This document shows positions 25,281 through 35,940 of a DNA stretch of 64,000 nucleotides, in pieces; the first letter of the stretch is position 1, and each line of letters opens with the position of its first letter. Source of the stretch: Ectocarpus siliculosus (lineage: Eukaryota > Sar > Phaeophyceae > Ectocarpales > Ectocarpaceae); NCBI GenBank assembly GCA_000310025.1, contig FN648785.1, positions 239,371-303,370 of the forward strand, given 5' to 3'. The notes below the pieces were generated by a model. The model did no database searches, was not told the origin of the DNA, and saw only the letters and a list, made by a program, of their open reading frames with translations. The position numbers were made by a program, and so were the translations under genes.

Positions 25281-28200
25281 TCCTTAGCCAAGCGATGGTA
25301 CGGACGCGCTGTCGTCCTGTCGGGCACATCCCTCACCGGAGATAGCTGCAACTGCTCCACTCTCTCCTGAGCCCGAACCTGCCCAACAGATACAATGACG
25401 GCAAGCTATCGAGCAAGCACCCTTTTTCGTTGGTGCCTGGGTACACTCCGTTGTGTGTCATGCGGAGAGTGGAATGTACCGGGGTGTGTTGGTTGCGTTC
25501 GAGCCCTTGGCATATATAAACATGTTGTACCGCGGGTTGAAGCCTTTTTTTACCGTGTATTGTGTCCGTCCAAAACGACCCGTTGCTACCAGAAGTTGCG
25601 AAAGTTAAAGTTTCGGACTCAAGGCGGGCGGATTTTGAGTTTGTGTTTAATTTGCCATAGATTGGGGTCTGCGTTTCAGAAGGGCGCCAGCAGTCGGTAC
25701 ATATCACATGAAACCCGAGCTTGGAGGCCGTTTCGCCTTGACTTGTGCTTGATGAGTGCGCGCTTGGTACGAGTGTGGCGACGGTTCACGTAGCAGGTTG
25801 CGCGACTAGACTTGGTCGGCTCCTTGCTTGAAGCGGTTACCTTGCGCGTACTGCTACCATTTTGTCGGCCATGTTTTCCTTGGTGTGCACCCCGGATGCA
25901 CCGTCACGTGATTTTGGAGAGGAAGGGCGGGGAGATACAAAAAGTTGCGGTCGCAGAAAGACGAGGACCGCCTACCGTTCCTTAGTCGCGTGAGGTGGAC
26001 GCTCTTGTCTCCTCTCGCGTGGGATGCGGTGAGATCGCGCGGTGCGTCACGCGTTCATTTTGTGTTCCAATGCCGCTGTTGTTGGGCGCAACCTTGCCCT
26101 TTCAAAAGCTGTTGCCAGCCTCCATCCGGAGTCTCGTCGGGGACAAGCGGCGGTGTGGAAGGCTAAACAGGTGGGGGGGAAATTCGTTCAAGTCCAGTTG
26201 TGCCGCCGTACTGCTTGAGTCTGCGCGCGAACGCACGTCACTTGGAAACCGGGATGTTTTTGGGATGCTACGTGGGTGAAAAGATTTGTGAGCGGTAGAG
26301 GTGGGGGTTTGCCTAGTCCTCGGAGACGTTCGCACTTTGCTGCAGGAAGGCGTTGGGGAGGGTCGGGGTTGCAAGGCGGCTAGCTACGTATTAGGGATTT
26401 TGATGCAACGGCCTGCAGCGTTCGCATGTATTGCCGGAATTGAACATTTGTTTTTTAGAGCAATAGATAGAGATCAACTGCCCGGATGGGACGGGGGAGG
26501 GTAGAATCGGTCGCGCTTACGTTGTCACGCTGGGGTACACCGAAAGACAGGCAACGCAGCAACCTACCGTACGAGAGGTTAGGAGAGATCGGGACACTTT
26601 TGTTTCGTCAACACGGCGCACATGCGCCATGTATGAACGCATGCGCGTTTCTCCCCTAACCCTCACGTGACTGGGTTAATTTTTTTTTTTTTTCCACAAC
26701 TGGCTCTCTGCGGTCAAGATCTTCCAAGCATGCGTGTTCACCCAAAAATCACGGCGGCAAGGATGGTGCAGCAGTGGGTCCATGTGTGGGGCTCACAGGG
26801 ATGGGGACGCGGTGTATGTAAGGGTGACGAACAAGAGTACAGTAGCAGCAGTAGCAACTATGCGGAGAGAAATAGACTGTACAGCAGCAGCAGTAGTTTC
26901 TGAGCAGGTGTGCATGCCTGTCTCCGACAGCAACCGTCCGCACAGAGGATGTACCTTTGCAAGCAATACCTGTTGGCACATCTTCTCCGCCTCATCCTTG
27001 GACAAAGCATACGGCAAGCGTATATACTAGCGGCGCCAGATGCGAAGACGCTGACGGGAAAACGCCTCTCACAGAAGCGCCAGATCGACGAAAAAAACGG
27101 CCTGCTCACCAGAGAATCGAGACCATCATCCACTATCGCACAAAATGCATAAATTTGTGATAAATTTTGCTATTCTGTACTACAAATAGAGAGCTGTGAT
27201 CGGAGCTGTAGTCCCGAAAACGCTTGCCTTTGAGCGAAATTTTGCACACAGCAGACGAACTACCCTTCACTCCCAATACTGGGAACCACACGCATCGCAA
27301 TCACAACATCAAGCACCGAGGCAGTACGTAAGCATCGGCTCCGGTGTGCGCTTTCTCTGCTCTCCCCCACGGATGCGGCACCGTGTTGATCACATGTTCA
27401 GGGTGCTGTATGTACCCTCTCCGGTGGTATTTTGCGTTTGAATCTTACAGCAGTAGTAGTACCGGTAGGCAGTAGATTGGATCTGGAAAGGATATCTACC
27501 CCACTTCAGAGAGATTAGGCATGGGTGAATAGTGTTGTACGATGTGAGTCCTGTGCGCATTGCTGATGAGCGTGCTTTTGGGATGGGCTCCTGTGTCTTC
27601 CTGCTGGTCTCTAAAGTATGATTTTTGCTCTTAGCCGAGGCACACCGGCGATCTTTCGGCACGCAAAGAATCGGAGCTGAGAACGAAGCTGAATCGGCCT
27701 GTAGTCACGCAAGGGTTTAACGCGCACTGCCAACACAAACAAACCAGTACACACGTAGCGTATGCAAAGGAGGCAGCAGTCCATATCGTGGGAGGTGCAG
27801 TTCACAACCCTGCTGAAAAGCACCTGTACTGGGTGAGACTCCAGCGGCTGCTCCACTCTCGCAACATCATTCATTTGTTTGCCCTCAACAGCCGTTCATG
27901 GCACCACATGGAACTAGTGAACCCCACCATAAGTAAGTCAAACGGACTACTGCTGCGACTCCCGCAGCACCTGCTGTGTCTTTCACCGCACGCGCGTGCT
28001 GTCGAGGCCCGCATACCCGCACCACCACCCGCTACCGAAAAGCCAACCACACCGCATACGTCCATGTACCCCCAAACAGTCTGAGCAAGACCACACTTCC
28101 GAGGAAAGACTAGATTACTTCCCCATCACACCCTCTGCACCAGCACTTACTAGGTCCTGTTCTGTGAGCAAGATTCACCGCACGGGCGAGATTTCATCAC

Positions 28201-28464
28201 ACCTCATTCATTCCCACTCGGGGTCATTCAAACCGAATCCATTTAGAAAATTCTGTGAGTACACTACTTTTTATGTATCACACTGACACAAGGTACGTAC
28301 CACTCATACACACCCTTGTGATCCATGATGGTATCTTCAACCAGGCTGAGTCACAACCTCTCCTCCTGCTGACACGAACTTTAACTTTCACAACACTCGT
28401 CAAATCCAACAAACTGCAACTCAAATCAAGGTCTTGGGGGCAAACGGCAGGTTCGGCTCTGATG
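25281..28464. other. Gene-poor stretch between the PPR gene and H2A
   Basis: About 3.2 kb. No open frame shows domain-like sequence. A poly(T) run is near 26680-26693, and CAG/GTA-rich short repeats lie at 26840-26900 and around 27446 (TACAGCAGTAGTAGTACC). Nothing else can be supported. Confidence 0.4.
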
Positions 28465-28503
28465 TTTTTCTCAGTTTCGAAAGGGTGGTGTTGAGTAAAC
28501 ACC
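28465..28503 (-). terminator. Histone 3' stem-loop and purine element, H2A
   Basis: On the minus strand GGTGTT-TACTC-AACACC (28503-28487) forms a perfect 6 bp stem with a 5-nt loop, 75 nt after the H2A stop. GAGAAAAA follows 14 nt later. See the finding on histone 3' ends. Confidence 0.85.
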
Positions 28504-28578
28504 AGGTTTTTGTTCGCACGCAGTTGGTGGTGATACCACGCGGCGGATCAGCAGGCTGCCATGTCGAAGGAGGGGAGC

Positions 28579-28947
28579 TTACTTCTTGACGACCTTCTTG
28601 GGGAGGAGCACGGCGTGGATGTTGGGCAGCACGCCGCCGGACGCGATGGTCACCTCGCCAAGGAGCTTGTTGAGCTCTTCGTCGTTCCGGACGGCCAGCT
28701 GGATGTGGCGGGGGATGATGCGGGCCTTCTTGTTGTCGCGGGCGGCGTTGCCGGCCAGCTCAAGCACCTCGGCGGTCAGGTACTCCAGCACGGCGGCCAG
28801 GTACACGGGAGCTCCCGCACCCACGCGGGACGCGTACTTGCCCTTCTTGAGGAAGCGGCCGACACGGCCCACAGGGAACTGCAGTCCAGCCTTGGCCGAC
28901 CTGGTGGTCGACTTCTTTCCGCGGCCTCCCTTTCCCTTTCCGGACAT
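28579..28947 (-). CDS. H2A: Core histone H2A, 122 aa
   Basis: Start at 28947 ([20 protein letters not shown]), stop TAA at 28581-28579. The upstream in-frame extension is rejected because canonical H2A begins at this Met and the upstream residues resemble no H2A. The histone fold is complete: [20 protein letters not shown], the acidic-patch segment [20 protein letters not shown], then [14 protein letters not shown]. There is no C-terminal SQ motif and no H2A.Z-specific sequence, so it is a canonical, probably replication-dependent H2A. It is single-exon and divergent from H2B, sharing a 350 bp intergenic promoter, and carries the histone-type 3' stem-loop. The 122-residue length is slightly short of the usual ~130 because the C-terminal tail is brief. 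Confidence 0.97.
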   Translation of the reverse strand: MSGKGKGGRGKKSTTRSAKAGLQFPVGRVGRFLKKGKYASRVGAGAPVYLAAVLEYLTAEVLELAGNAARDNKKARIIPRHIQLAVRNDEELNKLLGEVTIASGGVLPNIHAVLLPKKVVKK

Positions 28948-29297
28948 GGTTGTTGTAAGGTGATAAAGGCGAAAGAGAGAGAATGAGATGCGTGAAAAAG
29001 TTGTGGCGATGTAGGGGTGAGGATGGCAACGGCGGCTTCTGGTCGATGCGGAGGAATTCTGAAGTGCAAAAAGAAAGACTGATGATCTCGCCGCACCGTT
29101 CGGGTCTTTGATTGGCGGAGAGCAGTATCTAGCTCTGTGATTGGCCAAAAAGAAAGCGGTGGACGAAAAGGAACAACGCCAACAACGCCTCCAACAGGTT
29201 CTCCGGCGCTCGACGGAGCTCTCTCCTCCTGGCCACACCCCGTCACACTTCTCTCTGTCCTCTTGTGTCTCTCTCGCACAACACCCTCATCAGCACC
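28948..29297. promoter_or_regulatory. Bidirectional H2A/H2B promoter
   Basis: The 350 bp between the divergent start codons contains TGATTGGCC at 29138-29146 and a second reverse CCAAT box (TGATTGGCGG) near 29109-29118. CT-rich sequence precedes the H2B start. The same 9-mer is in the H3/H1 and H4 upstream regions. CCAAT boxes are bound by NF-Y-type factors in other eukaryotes; function here is inferred. Confidence 0.7.
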
Positions 29298-29648
29298 ATG
29301 GCTAAGACCCCCTCCAAGAAGTCCGCCAAGGCGCCCAAGAAGGCCGGCGACAAGAAGAGGACCAACAAGAGGACCGAGTCATACTCCTCCTACATCTACA
29401 AGGTGCTCAAGCAGGTCCACCCCGACACCGGTATCTCCAAGCGCGGCATGTCCATCATGAACTCGTTTATCAACGACGTGTTCGAGCGCGTGGCCGGCGA
29501 GTCCGGCAAGCTCACCCGCTACAACAAGAAGGCGACCCTGTCCTCGCGCGAGGTCCAGACCGCCGTGCGCCTCATGCTCCCCGGGGAGCTCGCCAAGCAC
29601 GCCGTGTCCGAGGGCACCAAGGCCGTCACCAAGTTCACCTCGTCTTAA
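29298..29648 (+). CDS. H2B: Core histone H2B, 116 aa
   Basis: Start at 29298 (CAGCACCATGGCT context) giving [20 protein letters not shown], stop TAA at 29646-29648. An in-frame Met 11 codons earlier is rejected because canonical H2B tails start at the Lys-rich segment. The core is complete: [40 protein letters not shown], and the C-terminal helix [19 protein letters not shown]. It pairs with H2A in nucleosomes. It is single-exon and divergent from H2A, with a stem-loop 55 nt after the stop. The C-terminal Lys in VTKFTSS corresponds to the Lys that is ubiquitinated in yeast and animals. Confidence 0.97.
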   Translation: MAKTPSKKSAKAPKKAGDKKRTNKRTESYSSYIYKVLKQVHPDTGISKRGMSIMNSFINDVFERVAGESGKLTRYNKKATLSSREVQTAVRLMLPGELAKHAVSEGTKAVTKFTSS

Positions 29649-29703
29649 CAGATGGAATGAGCCTCGATCCCCACTACTGCTCCATGAGAGCTACAACCAC
29701 CCT

Positions 29704-29740
29704 GGTGTTTACTCAACACCACCAACATGACAAAAGGAAA
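29704..29740 (+). terminator. Histone 3' stem-loop and purine element, H2B
   Basis: GGTGTT-TACTC-AACACC at 29704-29720, then AAAAGGAAA at 29732-29740 (11 nt spacing). It matches the other histone 3' ends in the window. Confidence 0.85.
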
Positions 29741-30514
29741 TGTAGCCCCACCCAAACGAGGCGCATCGATCGGTAGCGGGGCAAAGTCTTGAGGCGCTGG
29801 TTGGCGAGCGAGCGATGCACCTATCACGTAGATACAAGTATGCATACGCAGGTGGGTTTGAGCAATAGGTGATGGCGCACGTACTTGCGTACTTGCCGAG
29901 TGGGTTCACCCCTTGGTAGAATATTCCCGTTTGAACCCTTCCCAGCTGCTGCAGCAGTACCTTTGACTTGCCATGTGGATTGTACACGTGATCCTGAAAT
30001 ATTTGTCTCACAATTCTGCCGTTGGTATTTTTTAGATTTCGAAAATTTAAATTTAAGCAGCAATTTTTTCCACACAGCAGCAGTTACCGTCAGTGCCGGC
30101 ACTGCTGCTGTACACAAGATAACACCCCCCCGGTGGTAGATACATTTTGTAGAAAATGTTATCACCGGGTGTGGTATCTATCCTGTGGGGGGGGTGGTAC
30201 CTCTTATGTAGCCCGGGTGATAAAAGGATCCTAAGGGGTTGTGATAGCACGTCCGAACACCCACAGGGTGTGTTTGTGGGTGTGATAACAGGTGGTAGTC
30301 TTCCGCGAAAAAAAAGAAGTACGTATCTTTCAGACGCCGTGTGTGACGTGAGATTACAGTAAACGAGACGCCTGCCGTCGCCCGTGTTTGGAATACACAC
30401 GTGGGTCGTCGTTGCAATAAGATAGAGACTACTCACGCCGTGGAAGTTCGGCAGGCTTGAGATCACATTGCGTGTGGTGGGTCAGATGTCCGCCTGCCGT
30501 ATCTATTTTGCCGC
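29741..30514. other. Intergenic, with a cluster of GTGATAA/TTATCAC motifs
   Basis: No gene. Between about 30118 and 30300, GATAACACCC, TTATCACCGGGTG, CCGGGTGATAA, TTGTGATAG and GGTGTGATAAC recur on both strands among C- and G-runs. This could be a degraded inverted-repeat element; no clean boundaries were found. Confidence 0.4.
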
Positions 30515-30516
30515 TA

Positions 30517-31753
30517 CAGTAGGGGGCCCGATATAAGGCGGTTGTCCGATATAAGGCGGCTGAAATTGGCCCACACAACTCAGACCCGATATAAGGCGGC
30601 ACCGCCTTATATAGGCAATCTCCCTGTATAAGGCGGTAACTACCCAAGAAAAATCCGATATAAGGCGGTGATCATCTTCGCATCACTACGCCCTTCTCTG
30701 AAACACCTGTACCTTTGTTGCCCAAGACACCTGAAGGAGTGGTCAACACAACGCCCTGGCTTAACGGAATACAACCCTACTGTAGGCGCGCACACACTTT
30801 TTGTGTTCGGCCGCACGAAACCGTATTTTTTTACGCGGAGGAATTCGATGCGAACGAGCGCGGACACATCACTCTTACTCTTTGCACACACGCCGTCGGC
30901 CCGGAGCATGCACTGAGCCAACTCTCCCAACACTTCGGCTCTCTGGAAAGGGCCGCGGGGGAGTCCGGCAATCGCGAAGCCGTTTTCCACCTTCAGAAGG
31001 CCAAAATGGCGATGATCAAAGCTCACGCGTCTAAACCCGTGCGGCAGTCGGACATGAGAGTTCTTGTAGGTGGATAGACGGATTCTCTCAGCTGTTGTCT
31101 TTCATAGAGCAGGGTGTGCTGCAAAGAGTGGTCGCATTTTCAGAGGTACAAGCGCCGGGGCAAGTAGTGCTTAACCCGGCCAAGCGTCATGGACGCAGCG
31201 AATACAAATAAATTTTCTGTGCCACGATTGCTTTCCAAGTATTGCGTGCGTTCATGTTGGCTAGCTTAAGTTTTGTTCTTCACGAAGGAAAAATATTCCG
31301 TGTCCCTCGCATCAGTATACCGAAGAGAAGTGTTGGTTTGGACACGTTATTCGTCTACTCTATCTACCAGAGCCTTGTGCGGCGGTATTGTTGGATGCAG
31401 ATGTACATTCTGCTGTACACTCCCAGCGGGGTCGTACGGCATCAGATGTACACGTACATACCGCTGCAAACAATGCTCTGACAATTGCAAGCAATCTTGC
31501 TCGTTCTACACGCGTGAATGCATGACGCGTGACCATTTCTTCCACTCAGCGACGCGCCGTGAGGTGATGCCCAATACGCTGAAACCTCCTTTCTTCATTT
31601 GTCTTCAATAAGGCGATCACCGCCCTACCTATTGGGCCAATCTCAGACCGTGTATAAGGCGGTTACCGCCTTATACACGTATAAGGCGGCTGCCCGATAT
31701 AAGGCGGTTTCCTTCACCACGCACTACACCGCCTTATATCGGCCCCCCTACTG
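30517..31753. mobile_element. TA-flanked inverted-repeat DNA transposon (Tc1/mariner/pogo-like, non-autonomous)
   Basis: A 1237 bp element flanked by TA at 30515-30516 and 31754-31755. The outer 25 bases match in 24 positions as inverted repeats, reading CAGTAGGGGG then (C/G)CCGATATAAGGCGG inwards. Inside each end the 12-mer GATATAAGGCGG or a close variant recurs: six times in 30530-30668 (one inverted) and five times in 31651-31740 (two inverted). CAGT termini with a TA target are typical of pogo/Tc1-mariner-class elements, and repeated subterminal motifs usually bind transposase. The interior is ~980 bp and shows no DD(E/D) transposase, so the copy is probably non-autonomous. Confidence 0.85.
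30715..31077 (+). CDS. Unidentified ORF inside the TA-flanked element
   Basis: A 120-codon open frame between the subterminal repeat clusters. The C-terminal two thirds have normal globular composition (ERGHITLTLCTHAVGPEHAL; SGNREAVFHLQKAKMAMIKA). No transposase catalytic motif or helix-turn-helix was recognised. It may be a captured host fragment or a remnant of a longer element gene. Expression is doubtful. Confidence 0.25.
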   Translation: MLPKTPEGVVNTTPWLNGIQPYCRRAHTFCVRPHETVFFYAEEFDANERGHITLTLCTHAVGPEHALSQLSQHFGSLERAAGESGNREAVFHLQKAKMAMIKAHASKPVRQSDMRVLVGG

Positions 31754-31755
31754 TA

Positions 31756-33049
31756 TGTCTACACGCTGTGTGTACTGGTTGGTGCTCTGTGTGTGGCGGG
31801 CGATGTGGACGTTTTGGAACATTCATTCGATGACTCTTGCCGAGGTGGTCGCGTCACTGTCCGCAATGTGCATTTCTACCTGCGCACGGTGGAAAGACTT
31901 CAAATTTTGGTTATACTGACTGGCATCAGTATCCGCACACAGGAAGGGGTGGAAAAGGGCGAGGAATCGCATCGGGAGAGGGTCGGCACTTCATTCTCCG
32001 GGGAAACGCAGTGTGCATGCCTCCAAGACCAAGCGCTCCGGCGAAGGGCACGTCTTAGGAATCATCTTTGGCGCTTATTGTGGTTCTTGGTAATGATGCA
32101 ATGTGTATCAAGCAGCAAGCCCGTCCCTGTAATGCAAGGAGAGACTTTCGCTGTCCTTATGTCTTTACATGTAGTGGCTTCCTAGTTTCGGGCGAGGGCA
32201 TGCAGTAAGTGGAGCCATTGATGTGTCTCTGTGAAGGGATATGGGGAGAGATTCATGGTGGCATTCATTCGCGTTTAGAGCAGTGTGCATAACTCGAATT
32301 TTGGCCGTTCCAGGGACCTTGATATTACCCGCTGGCACTAACTTATTTTCATTGATCACCGGTGGCGCGGTCGATGCGAATAATAAAGACACACCTACTA
32401 CCTGTTGACTTGCCAACACCTGGCGTGGAGGGATACAGGGGGGCAACTCCATGGCATGCCACAACACCAGCATTTACAAATGATCAATCAATGATCTGCC
32501 AGAGCGCCTCTAGACGTATAGCCAAAAGGGTTAGTAGGAGTCTGGTGCCATGTCTGGTACCACCTTACATAGCTGTGGCTTTACTGCTTTCACCGCGGAA
32601 TACGATAGATTTTCTCACAGTTGTATTCTTTCAGTGTGTACTGCTCTGGTCGGGACTAAATTAGCTAAACAGACCGGTCAGTCCCATTAAAGCTTTGCTA
32701 CTCTGTATTTGACTCCACTGCTGTCCATGTTGCTCTGCTGCTGAATCTAGACACTGCCCAGATTTATCACCGTCCGTTGGTTCCAGTCCGGTGGATAAGG
32801 TCCCCTGCCTCGGCTGTACTTGCTCAGGGGACCGCCTTGCGAACAAAAAAAATCATGAGATCCCCACCACCCCGCCACATCTACGTTAAACCTGAGCGTA
32901 TCTTTTCCCGCCATAATGTACGAATGAATGCCCAGTAGGGGTTGGTTCCGTGGTTTCATTTAACGTCACGCGCGTGATACCACGTCGTAGTACTCTTGCG
33001 AGTGTTGGGGTCTTGTCTCATGTACGCACCGTTCTCCAACATATTCGGG
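31756..33049. other. No gene recognised
   Basis: Short unrelated open frames only. Nothing domain-like on either strand. Confidence 0.35.
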
Positions 33050-33260
33050 GTACCTTGCTACCGTTTTTAGAAGAGGATACAGGCGGGGCGGTATTTCAAT
33101 TTGGCGGTACTCTCTTCGGCGGTTCCCGGTACGTACTTGGTTTTTCGGCGTTTCCGCCTTTGGCAGGTCCCGGTACTGCCAAATACGGTAGTTTTCTTCT
33201 GGTGGTAATAAACGATGGCGGTACCGCCTTCGGCGGAAAACCGTCGACCTGCATGAATGA
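33050..33260. repeat. GGCGGTA-rich repeat, copy 1
   Basis: A dense set of GGCGGTA/TACCGCC motifs (GGGGCGGTATTTC, TTTGGCGGTACTC, GATGGCGGTACCGCC) and the block GTTCCCGGTACGTACTTGGT. The same block recurs in the same orientation at ~39310-39345 as CGTTCCCGGTACGTTTTTGG. It looks like a subterminal repeat region of a DNA transposon. Confidence 0.5.
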
Positions 33261-33651
33261 ATGAAACCAACCGTGGACGTGCATCCTTCCCGTCGTGTGG
33301 AGTGCGACAAGTTCGATTTCACGACCCATGGGGGGTATAAATCAGAGGGAGGGTCGGGTGTGTTTAGGTTCTTCGCACGGGGGGGGAGATAGATAGATAT
33401 ATATACGATACAAGATTTTGTACCAAACTTGCAGGAGGGGCGGACGGGACCAGGAGGGACACCTCTTCCAACCCACACGAAAATCTGTCGATGGAATCTC
33501 GAGAAACATCGACCGAAGCAAACAACTTGCTTCTAATAGTTTTTTTTGCAGAGCGACCAGGTACTGTAGGGGTGCCTTTTGTTTTGCAACAAAAAGCTGT
33601 TTTGAGGGATCGCATGTACATGTATGCGCAAAAAAAAAGGAAATTGCACCA

Positions 33652-34988
33652 GGGGGGGGGGGGGGGGGGGGGGGCGTACTCTTATGTTTTGCATGCTCAA
33701 AATGTCTTCCCTAGTCTATCTATCCTAACGATATCACTTCCCGCCTTTTCAATCCACTTCCTATTCCCCAGTACAGCTACCGTCCTTAGCTCTATTCCAT
33801 GCCTCAAACATCTCCCTGTACGCCCCTTCCTTGCGTTTTTCCCAGCCATGTCATGTGCACTTCCCTCTCCTCTTCGTACCACGGACATTCCGCGTTTACA
33901 TGAACACGGTCTTCGCACTCGAAGCCGCAATCAATCGCGTTTGAACTTGTCGTCTTCGTCGTCTACCGTCCTATGTCTTCGTCGACGTTCTCGAAGGCCT
34001 ATGTCCCCAGTCCTGAATTTGACCTTAAGCTTTGTCCCTGCATCCATTGGTCCATATAGGTAATCCTTGAACCCTGATACTTCTTTCCAACATTCCGTAC
34101 ACTTCTAGACCCTCCTCATCCTTGGTTTCTTTCCTTAGATTCTGCTCTTCTCTCTCGGCACAAGCAACAGATATCTTCTCCTTGAACCCCTGTAGACCCT
34201 CCGTTTCCAGCGTTTCATCTTCGTCGATGTCTAACCCCTTCCATACGTCCTCTACAACCTTGACCCATTCCGTGGGTTGTCTACCCCTCTTTTTGTATGC
34301 CCACTTCGCCTCCCATACTATTCTCGGCAACCTCTCCTCTCCCATCCCGCACATGCGATACTGCCATGTCAGCTTCCTTGCGCCTCTTCCCGACCGTAGG
34401 GATTGGATCCCCAATTCTGCCCTTACGGCTGCATTGCTTGTGAGCTTGGAGCATCCTAGGATGATTTTCGCTGCTTTCATCTGCGCCGCCTCGATTTCTT
34501 TCACTACCTTCTTATTTCCACTTCTCCGGCGCACTCTAGCGGCGGTACGATTACGCTCTTCAAAACCGCCAATTTGATGCGTGTATCGAGGTGCCGGTTT
34601 GCGAGTATTGGGTGCAGCTTCCCTGCTCGTGCTTTGCCCTTTTCCGCTACCTTGGACATGTGTGCATTCCACGCGCAGTCTTTTGCGATCTCTACTCCGA
34701 GGTATGTGTACTGGTCCACTACTGCTATCTCCTCGATCCCCCACTTCCATGTGTGTTCTACTGGTTCCTCCCTGACCTCGTTGGATACCATGACGGCACT
34801 CTTCTTAACGTTGGCAGACAATCTCCACTTATCAGTAAACTTCTTCGCCGCGTCAATTTGCAGTTGCAGTCCCCAGGGGTGTCCGACATACCAACAAAAT
34901 CATCTGCAAACAGCATTCCCGACACCGAAGTTTCCGTGTCCCCTACTTTTACTCCCTTCCGGACTGCCTCTACGACTTCCAACAGATC

Positions 34989-35019
<31 letters not shown>

Positions 35020-35226
35020 TCACATAAAAAGCCGTTCCGATCTCTCTCTGCCTTCATATGTCCGTACTGATCCAACACTTGACGCGGTCGATTCCCGTGG
35101 CCACAGGCCAACTTACCCTAAAAAGGTACGCTCAAACAAACTGGCCCCGAGGGGTCCGCAAGTCAATAGAAATCAACGACAGATATTCTGGAGTTGATGA
35201 ACACCTGGAACAATGTTGGGGGTGGG
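33652..35226 (-). mobile_element. Truncated LINE (non-LTR retrotransposon), copy B, poly(C)-tailed
   Basis: The minus strand is nearly identical to the 3' part of copy A: the end of the RT domain (FADDFVGMSDTPGD), then the C-terminal region (LRSGRGARKLTWQYRMCGMG and onward). It ends GCATGCAAAACATAAGAGTACG followed directly by 23 C (33674-33652). Relative to copy A it is 5'-truncated near 35226, lacks about 115 nt just before the tail, and is interrupted by a ~200 bp insertion at 34995-35194. It shares with copy A the reading-frame break after MSDTPGD. The sequence beyond the C run differs from that of copy A, so the two are separate insertions rather than a local duplication. Confidence 0.85.
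34995..35194. other. ~200 bp insertion within LINE copy B
   Basis: It splits the LINE between segments that are contiguous in copy A (…GTGTTCATCAAC | GATCTGTTGG…). One end is a (GTT)8 tract and the other is unique sequence. CAAC/GTTG is present at both junctions, so it could be a short retroposon with an (AAC)n tail, or a microsatellite-associated insertion. Confidence 0.5.
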
Positions 35227-35469
35227 GGGGATACACGTAGACGTCCGTCTGTGACCAAGCTCGATAAATACCCCAGCAGAGTGGAGCCCATTTCACCATC
35301 TAGGCACCAATTTGCAATGTAAGACTTGGTCACAACACGTATATTTTGCCCGAGCTGTCCCAACTGCTACCTGTTCAATCCGTGGTCGGTGCGTCTAGAT
35401 AGCACAACATCTGCCCAGAATATACATGTCGCATTCGCGCGTCCCCGACACCGAGGAGGAGGCTTGTTT

Positions 35470-35905
35470 GGACCAGACGCACGTAGGCTCACGCAAGACA
35501 TCATCCGGAGCCAGAGATGGACAAGGGGGGAGGGAGACACACACCACCACAGCCGAGAGGGCGACACGGCCGAAGCAGCGTGTGCCCTAGACTATACAAG
35601 TACTGCTGGTAGCTATCGGTGGAGGAAGCGAGAGGAGAGATATAAACACGTTAGGTTGTAGTTGTTGGTCCCTCGGTTGTTTTGTTGCAGCGAGCCAGCG
35701 GTCTGTGGGACGTAGGCTGACACGGAAGGTATCACACACACGGAGCCAGACATGGACAAAGGGGGAGGGAGACACACACCACAGCGAGGGCGAGACGGCG
35801 GGAGCAGCGTGTGCCCTTACAATACTGCTATTAGCTATCGGCGAAAGAAGCGAGAGGAGAGATAACCGTTTGGTTGGGTCTCGGTCACCGCTTCTTGTTA
35901 GCAGC
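35470..35905 (+). repeat. Two imperfect tandem units (~215-230 bp) upstream of LINE copy A
   Basis: Both units contain CGTAGGCT…CACGCAAG/CACGGAAG, GGAGCCAGA-ATGGACAA, GGGGGAGGGAGACACACACC, GCAGCGTGTGCCCT, TAGCTATCGG and AAGCGAGAGGAGAGAT. Unit 1 is ~35470-35700 and unit 2 ~35701-35905. They end just before the LINE coding region and may be its 5' UTR/promoter units. Confidence 0.6.
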
Positions 35906-35940
35906 CAGCGGTATCAGTTGACGCCAGCGCCTACCTCTTC

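Noticed and set aside
28579-29238. Longer 219-codon reading of H2A starting upstream
   Set aside because: The extra N-terminal residues overlap the bidirectional promoter and resemble no H2A; the canonical Met at 28947 is used.
35090-35190. Short resemblance to 5.8S rRNA (ATCAACGACAGATATTCTGG)
   Set aside because: About 20 bases only, with mismatches and no extended rRNA sequence; likely chance.
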